DNA from: Gigaspora rosea
Lineage: Eukaryota > Glomeromycota > Glomeromycetes > Diversisporales > Gigasporaceae
Length of the DNA stretch: 64,000 bases
Assembly: GCA_003550325.1 (NCBI GenBank)
Contig: QKWP01000042.1
Span: forward strand, 609,654-673,653
Direction of reading: 5' to 3'
A program made the position numbers and the translations under genes. Positions 9,901 to 21,900 of the stretch are shown one piece after another (the first letter of the stretch is position 1; each line of letters starts with the position of its first letter). The notes under the pieces were generated by a model. That model saw only the letters and a list, made by a program, of their open reading frames with translations. It did not search any database and had not been told where the DNA came from.

Positions 9901-12900
9901 TGAGATAGGAATTAATACTTACAAACTAATAATTTGATAAATTTATTTTAATCGTGAATTATTTATTTATAATTAGTAAAATTTATATAAGAATTGAGAT
10001 AGGAATTAATACTTACAAACTAATAATTTGATAAATTTATTTTAATCGTGAATTATTTATTTATAATTAGTAAAATTTATATAAGAATTGAGATAGGAAT
10101 TAATACTTACAAACTAATAATTTGATAAATTTATTTTAATCGTGAATTATTTATTTATAATTAGTAAAATTTATATAAGAATTGAGATAGGAATTAATAC
10201 TTACAAACTAATAATTTGATAAATTTATTTTAATCGTGAATTATTTATTTATAATTAGTAAAATTTATATAAGAATTGAGATAGGAATTAATACTTACAA
10301 ACTAATAATTTGATAAATTTATTTTAATCGTGAATTATTTATTTATAATTAGTAAAATTTATATAAGAATTGAGATAGGAATTAATACTTACAAACTAAT
10401 AATTTGATAAATTTATTTTAATCGTGAATTATTTATTTATAATTAGTAAAATTTATATAAGAATTGAGATAGGAATTAATACTTACAAACTAATAATTTG
10501 ATAAATTTATTTTAATCGTGAATTATTTATTTATAATTAGTAAAATTTATATAAGAATTGAGATAGGAATTAATACTTACAAACTAATAATTTGATAAAT
10601 TTATTTTAATCGTGAATTATTTATTTATAATTAGTAAAATTTATATAAGAATTGAGATAGGAATTAATACTTACAAACTAATAATTTGATAAATTTATTT
10701 TAATCGTGAATTATTTATTTATAATTAGTAAAATTTATATAAGAATTGAGATAGGAATTAATACTTACAAACTAATAATTTGATAAATTTATTTTAATCG
10801 TGAATTATTTATTTATAATTAGTAAAATTTATATAAGAATTGAGATAGGAATTAATACTTACAAACTAATAATTTGATAAATTTATTTTAATCGTGAATT
10901 ATTTATTTATAATTAGTAAAATTTATATAAGAATTGAGATAGGAATTAATACTTACAAACTAATAATTTGATAAATTTATTTTAATCGTGAATTATTTAT
11001 TTATAATTAGTAAAATTTATATAAGAATTGAAATAGGAATTAATACTTACAAACTAATAATTTGATAAATTTATTTTAATCGTGAATTATTTATTTATAA
11101 TTAGTAAAATTTATATAAGAATTGAAATAGGAATTAATACTTACCTACTAATAATTTGATAAATTTATTTTAATCGTGAATTATTTGTTGATAAACTATT
11201 ACAAAAATATAAGTAGATTTTATACTCACAAGCTGATAGTTTGATATAAATTATAGAAATAATTATTGTATGTAGTCGGGAATCATTCTATTTACCGTGA
11301 ACGAAATCTTATAAATAGGTTTCTATACTTACGAACTTAAAATTGTTATTCAAAGCATTATTAATATTATTCTTTTGTGAAACAAATATCATAATAAATT
11401 CATACTTATCGCTGATAGTCAAAGTACTATTTAATACAATCATTCAAAATTGTAAAATAACTATATAATAGACTTTATACTCACTTCAAACTGTAATAAT
11501 TGGCAATTTATGTGATTATTCAAAACATCATAATAATACATTATAAATATATGCATTCAACTTACTTCCTATAATAATATACATGATTTATTTAGGTCAA
11601 AATTTGTGGTTTCAGAAAACGTTACATAATTAAATTTTTATATTCACCATCTAATAATATAATTAATGTAATGCTTAGTAACAAATAACAAATATATAAG
11701 AAATTTTTATTTAAAACAATAAACTATACTTTATACCCACAATCTTATATTTGATAAATTATAAAATTGTTAAAAATATTTAATAAATCAAATGATGAAT
11801 CATGTGATAAATAATATATAAATAAATTATTTATAACTTACTTCCTAATAATTGATGGAATAGCATTTATTATAAAGTATCGTTTAATTAATAAAATTCT
11901 ATTAAATTCTATTATTTTATAATAGAATCTATACCCACTTTCTGGTGATTATGCAATTTATGAAATTGTTTTAGTCATAATTTGTAATTTTCAGTAAAAT
12001 CTAAATGCATAATCGAATCTATACTCACACACTAGTAGTTCAATGTAATTTATTTAATAGCTATTCATTCAGAGGTTCTAATTGACAAAAGCCATATGTA
12101 ATACTTACATACTGTTTGTTGATATATATTTTAATATAATTAATCGTCAATTAACAAATGAATATCTATAATCGACTTTATACATACTCGCTGGTAGTTG
12201 ATTTTAATAATAAAACGAAATATTGTTTGTCTATCATTCATTACAAAATCATAGGAGATATATTAATTGAGCCTTGTACTCACGTTCTGACAGTTTGAAT
12301 AATTTGGATTAAAAAATAAAAGTTTTTATAAATAGTTGGGAACAAAACTCCAATTTAAATTATTCACGCTTACTTCCTAATATAAATGAAACATTATTAA
12401 GTGACAATTCACTTAGAAATTTGATTAATACGTAGCAACACTTACACTCTGATAAATTATGTTAAAGTATGATTTAGTAATAATCTTTAATGAATTAACG
12501 GATGAATATGTGTAATTGAACTTAATCTTACCTCCTAATTGATAATTTTTTTTTAAAAAAAATTTAGCAAGATTTTAATAGATAAATATAATATTAGAAT
12601 TTATACTTACGCGCTAATAGTTAAGTTAATTACGTGATTGTTATGATGTGTATTAAAGTGCTAATGTTAGCAAATAACATATGAAACCTGAATTTATACT
12701 CACACACTGGAGTAAATACAATTTGCTTAATAAATCATACATATTACTTAATAATGATTATAAATTTTCATACTTACTCCCTAGAAGTTAATAAAATTAA
12801 GAGTTATTAAAATCAACATATTGTGGAAGGATTAATTGCGATCAATAAATGAGCGTTTCAAGTTTTATACTCACATACTGGTAATTTGAAGTAGCAAAAA

Positions 12901-15900
12901 AATTAAGCATTATTATGAGCCAATTTATAGTCAAATGAAAACGAGAAATCAAACTTTACACTTACGAACTGGTTTTTGTGTAATTTAATATTAAAAGTGT
13001 AAATCGTTAGAAATTCTGATTTATCAAACGATTATGGCTTCAAACTTACTCTCTAATAATGAATATTTTATTTAATTATTGTGTCATTAATTCACTTAAA
13101 GTTTGAATTTGAATTAATACACACCTTCTGAAAATTTAGATATCACAAAGTCAATTAAATATATAATAGCGAAAAGCTTTATTGATATCGATTCTATACT
13201 TACAGCCTAAATAATTACACATATTTATTATTTAGAAATAGCATTATCAACAAATTTAGATTTATGCATCCGAATTTTATATTACTTTAAACTGGCATTT
13301 ATTAATAGATTGAAATAATATTTAGTACTAATTAATCTTAATAACGAATACATTACCGAACTTAATACTCACTATCTGGAAGATAAATCATTTATTATAT
13401 TGTTTAGCATTAATCAGTAATTTATTATGATATTATTAAATATTAAACTTACTGCCTTATAATTAAGTACAATTTAGTAAATGTTCATCGTGAAATTAAA
13501 ATCTATTAACCAATCAGCCTTTATACGAACTTCCTAATAGTTGATATAATTATATTATTACTTGGATGATATTCTAGCAAATGATTATGTATATTTTGAA
13601 CTTACATTCTGGCAATTAACATAAATTTTTGAATATTTTAAGCACTAAATTTGTTATTAAATTCTAATTTTCAAATCAAATAGACCTATACTTACTTCCT
13701 AAATAGACAATTTAATTAATTTATTGTTATTGCTGATTTACCGAACACACAGATATTTGTACTCACTCACTAGCAATCGATAATTGAAATATATTAATAT
13801 TAATTCGATGTAGAAATGTATTTTAAAAATAGAAATTACACTCACTCACTGACAGGTTATTTTAGTAGTCAATTGAGTATAACGCAAAAAAATTCTTTAA
13901 TTTTAACCAATAGGTTATGAACATTCAAACTTACTTACTAATAGTTTATGAAATAATAAATTATTGTAAGATTGGAATTAATTTATTATTTTTTTTTAAT
14001 TTGGATTTAGCAAATGGATAAATATAATAACTTACTCCCTGATAATTTAACCAATTGTGGAATGAAAATTGTTATAAATATTAAAAACTAGTATAAATAT
14101 TTTAATAACTAAAAATATACATGTGTGCCTAAATTATTTTTGAAAAAAAGTATTTTCGGCAAACATGTAAAATTAATCATAGTAATAAAATTTTATACTA
14201 ACAAACTTGTAGCCAATATAACCAGAGCATAATTAGTACTAAACCTTCCTAATTTCTATAAGTAATCGACTATACTCACAGGCTAATATTTAATGTAGTT
14301 CATTTCATTAAAATGTTATTTAACACTAGTTCATAAAGTAATTCTGAATAANTTGTACTCACGTTCTGACAGTTTGAATAATTTGGATTAAAAAATAAAA
14401 GTTTTTATAAATAGTTGGGAACAAAACTCCAATTTAAATTATTCACGCTTACTTCCTAATATAAATGAAACATTATTAAGTGACAATTCACTTAGAAATT
14501 TGATTAATACGTAGCAACACTTACACTCTGATAAATTATGTTAAAGTATGATTTAGTAATAATCTTTAATGAATTAACGGATGAATATGTGTAATTGAAC
14601 TTAATCTTACCTCCTAATTGATAATTTTTTTTTAAAAAAAATTTAGCAAGATTTTAATAGATAAATATAATATTAGAATTTATACTTACGCGCTAATAGT
14701 TAAGTTAATTACGTGATTGTTATGATGTGTATTAAAGTGCTAATGTTAGCAAATAACATATGAAACCTGAATTTATACTCACACACTGGAGTAAATACAA
14801 TTTGCTTAATAAATCATACATATTACTTAATAATGATTATAAATTTTCATACTTACTCCCTAGAAGTTAATAAAATTAAGAGTTATTAAAATCAACATAT
14901 TGTGGAAGGATTAATTGCGATCAATAAATGAGCGTTTCAAGTTTTATACTCACATACTGGTAATTTGAAGTAGCAAAAAAATTAAGCATTATTATGAGCC
15001 AATTTATAGTCAAATGAAAACGAGAAATCAAACTTTACACTTACGAACTGGTTTTTGTGTAATTTAATATTAAAAGTGTAAATCGTTAGAAATTCTGATT
15101 TATCAAACGATTATGGCTTCAAACTTACTCTCTAATAATGAATATTTTATTTAATTATTGTGTCATTAATTCACTTAAAGTTTGAATTTGAATTAATACA
15201 CACCTTCTGAAAATTTAGATATCACAAAGTCAATTAAATATATAATAGCGAAAAGCTTTATTGATATCGATTCTATACTTACAGCCTAAATAATTACACA
15301 TATTTATTATTTAGAAATAGCATTATCAACAAATTTAGATTTATGCATCCGAATTTTATATTACTTTAAACTGGCATTTATTAATAGATTGAAATAATAT
15401 TTAGTACTAATTAATCTTAATAACGAATACATTACCGAACTTAATACTCACTATCTGGAAGATAAATCATTTATTATATTGTTTAGCATTAATCAGTAAT
15501 TTATTATGATATTATTAAATATTAAACTTACTGCCTTATAATTAAGTACAATTTAGTAAATGTTCATCGTGAAATTAAAATCTATTAACCAATCAGCCTT
15601 TATACGAACTTCCTAATAGTTGATATAATTATATTATTACTTGGATGATATTCTAGCAAATGATTATGTATATTTTGAACTTACATTCTGGCAATTAACA
15701 TAAATTTTTGAATATTTTAAGCACTAAATTTGTTATTAAATTCTAATTTTCAAATCAAATAGACCTATACTTACTTCCTAAATAGACAATTTAATTAATT
15801 TATTGTTATTGCTGATTTACCGAACACACAGATATTTGTACTCACTCACTAGCAATCGATAATTGAAATATATTAATATTAATTCGATGTAGAAATGTAT

Positions 15901-18900
15901 TTTAAAAATAGAAATTACACTCACTCACTGACAGGTTATTTTAGTAGTCAATTGAGTATAACGCAAAAAAATTCTTTAATTTTAACCAATAGGTTATGAT
16001 CATTCAAACTTACTTTCTAATAGTTTATGTAATAATAAATTATTGTAAGATTGGAATTAATTTATTATTTTTTTTTAATTTGGATTTAGCAAATGGATAA
16101 ATATAATAACTTACTCCCTGATAATTTAACCAATTGTGGAATGAAAATTGTTATAAATATTAAAAACTAATATATATAATTTAATAACTAAAAATATACA
16201 TGTGTGCCTAAATTATTTTTGAAAAAAAGTATTTTCGGCAAACATGTAAAACTAAACATAGTAATAAAATTTTATACTAACAAACTTGTAGCCAATATAA
16301 CCAGAGCATAATTAGCACTAAGTCTTCCTAATTTCGATATATTATTTAAGTAATCGACTATACTCACAGGCTAATATTTATGTAGCTCATTTCATTAAAA
16401 TGTTATTTAACACTAGTTCATAAAGGAATTCTGAATAATGCAAATAAACTTACTCCCTGAATAAATGCAATTAAGATTAATACAGCTGTTTATAATATTT
16501 ATAATATTTGTGGGCGTAGTTGAACTTTTACTTACGATCTGGTAATTCAGCGACGTTTGAATAATTATTTTTAATGCTGTTTTTTAATACTAAATTCAAC
16601 ATATAATAAATGCCGCCAAATGAAAGAAAATTAAACTTTCGGATATTTCACTCTATCATGTACAGTGACACAAATTATTTCCGAATTAATTGTCGTCAAA
16701 GGAAATATAAATTCGATCATGGTTTATAATGTTCAGATCTCGTTTTCCGTGAAAAATCCGTAAATCGATTCATTTGGCGGCATTCATCCGTAGTCGAACA
16801 TCATACTCACACACTAGAAAGTAAGGTAATTCATGAATAATTATAGTACTAATTTATTAAGAAACAGAGATAGAACTTTATACTCACAAACTATAACTAG
16901 GTCACATGATTAACGCTGGATGAATTAATAATACGGCTGATGCTAAAAATTAGGTCTTTATTTTGAACCTAATTTTAATACTATTTATCGTGCAAACTCA
17001 TATAATAATGAAAAAATTTCTTATTGTTATTTTTTGTATGTTATTACGTAAGCACAACAATCCCAAATTAAAACTCAGTTAGCCAATCACAACTTTTAAA
17101 CCATGATCATAATTGCACGATAACATCGAATATTGGATTATGCGATGATAAATATCACAAAATTTGTTCTGTCGGAACAAATGATTGGTCAAAACGTGCC
17201 GCTACGCGGCACGTGTCAGCCAATCATTTGCTCCGACAAAACAATTTTCATGATATTAATCGTTGCATGAACAATATCATTACTTATATTCCTATTAAGA
17301 ATATTAACTCTTAACCTAGTCCAACTCCATAAATAAATCAAAGAATGGATCCAAATATATAATTTATATCAGGCCCAATTTTCAGCATCATTTATGACAA
17401 TAAATATAACTTACTCGCTAGTAATAATATTCCTTATATTAACAAAGTTATTGTTAATGAATGCACTTAATTGAACTATACACACTCGCTAGTAATTGAT
17501 GCAAAATGAATAAGAGTTAGATCTAATTCAGAATAACGGCGCGTGTATTGATTAAATCAATACTTACAAACTAGCAATCATATAATTTATGTAAATTTAG
17601 AGGTATTTCTTAGTAAATTCCGATTAACACATAATCGAACCTTATACTTACTTTCTATTATTAATTTGAAATATTGCTTAGTACTAATTTAATATAATAA
17701 ATGATTCTGTCAAGCTTAATTACTCACTGTCTGGTAATAAATGTATAAATGTTATTTGATATTAGCTTCTCTTTAATTCTTTAAGTAATACTTATTCAAA
17801 CCTATGTACTTTCTGTAAAAAAAATATACGCAAATATTTTATTTGAGATTCTTGATCAATAAAAATAATAAATATCATGAATGAACTTGGTATATGCAGA
17901 ATTGCAATTTCTGGCGTCTGAAATTGTATTATCTTCCCATATATTGTAGTAATTTCAAGAAAATACAGTTCAGGTGCATTAATTTATTCGGGCATGAAAA
18001 TATCTTAATACTCACACACTACAAATAGAAATTACGCAATTGGTTTAGAAGTTAAGCAAACTTGAATTCGAAAAGATGTTACGCTCGCTTCAAACATTAT
18101 ATAATACTCACAAACTAGTATTTGATATCACCATCAATTTGAATAATTTAGTGTTGATTTACAGCAAGTTTCCGATTTAAAATGAATTTATTTTACACTT
18201 ACTCCCTAGCAGTTATGTAATTAAGAGTTATTTACAGTAATTCACTGCATAGCACTAATTCAATGAATAAACTATAAGTTATACTCACTCCCTAATAATT
18301 GACGTTTAATTATGTACGGTATTATTCATTAATATTGCATTGTAAAATAAAGTCGAGTTTTATGCTTACATGTTGCTAGTTGATTCAATATAAGTAGTAT
18401 TGTCAAAAATCCAATTTTAGTAAGTGTTACAGAATTCTATTCTTACCGCCTGATGTTCATACAAAAATTAAATGACAATTTAATATTATTTAGCAAAAAG
18501 TGAATACTGTATATCAGATATTATATTCAAACTTACTTCCTGTAATCCATGATTAATTAAAAATCATTTCGAAATTCTGAACCAACATGTGCAATTTTCT
18601 TAACTCACTGACTGTTAGGAGATATTATTTATTATAAATTTAGCAATTAAATCATTTAATTAGATACTATTTTATAAAAAGTGATTTATTACTCTTTGAA
18701 AATCTGTGAACCATTTTTTATATCATGCTGTAAATCAGAAATCGTTTTTTGATTACCGATCTAGGTTTTGCAGGAGACATCAAAGCCTATGGGTAAATTT
18801 ATTGCGGTTTGTAAAAATATGTGAAATTTGCTGATCAAAAAAAAAGAAAAGAAAGAAATCGATTATTCTGATTTTGACTTCTTGATTTCTTTAATATTTT

Positions 18901-21900
18901 TTAGACTTATAAATTGCTTATTCATTATTTTGTTTGACTGAAAATTTTTGTATTCTAGCAAATTAATTTGTTTATTACTTTTAAAAGTTGCACAAAAAAA
19001 GACTTTATACATCCAAAACATGTTCAGGGATATAATTTTTGATCATTAGAAAAGTTTTCTTTTTTTTTTTTTAAAAAAAAAAAAATTATATATATATGTA
19101 TACTATATAAATGTATATATATATATATACGTAAGTCTTTATATAAATATAGTTGTGTCATCAATAATGTTAAAGAAATCGGAAATCAGAAATCAGAATC
19201 ATCTATTTCTTCTACAAATTTCACATTTTCAAACCGCAATAAAGTACTAAAAATTAACAATATCCTAGAAATCGGTAATCAAAAAAACGATTTCTGATTT
19301 ATTGCATGATATGAAAAATGATCAAGGGTCACAGATTTTACGAGTAATAAACATTTGAACTTTATACTCACTCATCTTTAGGTTGCCTGATTGATGATAT
19401 GATTTATATAATTTAACAAATTTATCTAATCACTATATAATCGATCTTTATACTCACTTTCTGGTAAATTAATGTAATTATTTTAATGTCTTACTAAACG
19501 GCTTGGAATTCCCAAATAAATTGAGGATTAAAGTTGATACTCGCTCCCTGTTGTTAATGTAAACATTTATTAAATAATATTTCATTGCAAATCCTGAAAC
19601 TAACAAAGTGCTCAAAACCTACTTGCTGGTAATTTATGCATTATTTAACAACGGGTACACTATTAAATTTGATTTAAAATATTTATGCATAACGAACTGA
19701 ACTCCTTACTCACAAACTTCGTTTGTTCAATAAATTTATTCAAAGAATTATTATCATTAATATTCCGATTATGGGTAAATGTACATATATGGTTAGGTTT
19801 ATACTCACAGTCTATTAAAAGTTGCGTAATTTATATTTATTTAATTATTAACTCGGCTTATAAATTAATATATTAATTGATCTTTACACTCACGCTCTAA
19901 TTATTAAAATTTATGTAAAATTTAAATATTTAGCATCAATTTTGAGTCAATTTCTAATCGAATAAAATACTATTAAACTTACTTTCTATAAACATTTGAT
20001 GGTTATTTATTTAGCATTTATTTTAAGTAGCTTCGTGAATAATCGAATTTTTACTCACAACCTAAATATTGAATTATTTTTTATGAATGATCTATTATAA
20101 ATTCATGAACATAAAAGTATTCAAACTTACTTCCTAGTATTTGATATAGTTTATTATGAAACTTATTTAAATAATGAGTACGTAATGTATTCAGACTTAC
20201 TCTCTAGAAATTTGCACAACCATTTGAAATATTAAATACTAGTTTAACAAATCATTAGTATATAATTAAACTTACTTCTTCTTAATAATTCAGGCCATTG
20301 ATACACGTAAGAATTAGGTTATTATTAATTCTAATTTTTAACGAATTAGCATCCATATCCAAAACTCACATCTCGGTCCTGTAAACAGCGAAATTTATAA
20401 ATTATTCGAAAATTTATTTAGCACTATATATTTTAAAATTTAATGAATATAACAATACTCACGCACTAATAAGAATATTAACAGTCATCTGAAATTTAGT
20501 GCTATTCTATCGTAAACTCCAAATATGCATAATTTAACTTACTCCCGCCTAGTAGATGAATGAATTGTTGAAAGCATACATTAGAAGTAATTCAATGGAA
20601 AAGAATGATCGTCGTTTAAAATTCAGACCTAAAAATAGATTTACAGAAATTTTATACTTACCTAAGATTTGATATTTATAAGATCTTATTAACAATGATG
20701 ATTGCGTTATCAAATTATCCAATTATATTTACCCGCTTAATGTTGATGTTATTTGTTTAATAAATTGACTAAGAATTCAAATGAAAATAGTGTTCATAAC
20801 TAACTTTATACTCACTCGCTGGGATAATTTGAAGAATTACTAGTATTAATTTTGAAATACTTATATTATATAATCAATACTTGATTAACACATGTATCAA
20901 ACTTAATACTCACAAGCTAAAAATAATCGTAAAGTGTACTTAGTATTTAATTATAATGAGAACACTCATTCGGTCCTTTACTTACATCCTGGAAGTGTTT
21001 TTTCAATTTGTGTATTTGAAGTATTAGATTATCTTCTAATTTCTAAAGAAAAAAAAAACAAAATGTAAACTATCATATTCACACTCACTTTCTAATTTAA
21101 GCAATTTAGGTAATGGGTTGATCAATAATTCGTAGTAATATTTGATCTAACAAAAACATGCGCAATTGTTTCTTACGAACTGGTCAATTGTATTGGCAGA
21201 ATCATTTAGCACGAATTCTTAGGTTTTAAAGAATAAATACGAATAATTATATACTCACATTCTTATGTAATTTGGCATAAATGATATGATATATTTAGTG
21301 TTACATTATAAAATATTTTTGCAAATATAACTAATTTTATACTCACTTTATTATAATCTTGCTAAAGTATGGTTTGCTAATAGTTGAAGTATGGTTAGCA
21401 TAAGTTATCACGAACGAAATATGTATACGATTTAAACTCACTCTCTAAAAGCCGATATAATTTATGTTAATCATTCAAAATGTTACTTCCACAATTTTAA
21501 CTTTTGCTACACTCACGAGCTGGTAATTGAAATATTAATATTTAGCATCAATAAAATTATTGAATTCTGAATATAGTTACTTGTATTTTATACTCACAAA
21601 TATTCAATAGGATTGGCACTTAAATTGCATATTTATTAAATTATTTGATAGTCAAATCATGATTAAACTAAATTTCTGTGATAAACTTTATACTTACTCC
21701 CTAATAGTTGATATAATTTAATTATCATTGATATGTTCAATAAACTAATATACTGTACTTACGTTATTCTATTATTAATTATATAAAGTATTATTAATTC
21801 ATTTCAGAATCCTGATTAAGCAAACAAGAGTAACTATATATATCTTCAAACTTACATCTGGAAATTTAGGAAATTATTTAATAATTTATTATAGTTGGCG

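Noticed and set aside
9165..11147. Plain satellite or centromeric repeat
   Set aside because: Only this block is strictly periodic; it is continuous with diverged units sharing just the splice signals and phase.
19685..19876. 63-codon plus-strand open frame
   Set aside because: Runs through array units and introns; chance opening.
7386..21858. CRISPR-like repeat/spacer array
   Set aside because: Spacing is regular but the variable part is only 3 nt, most repeats differ in sequence, splice-site motifs fit better, and the surroundings are eukaryotic.
7386..21858. Codon array read on the plus strand
   Set aside because: Plus-strand text CTNNN…GTAAG equivalents do not occur in units; donors, branch motifs and acceptors are in correct order only on the minus strand.
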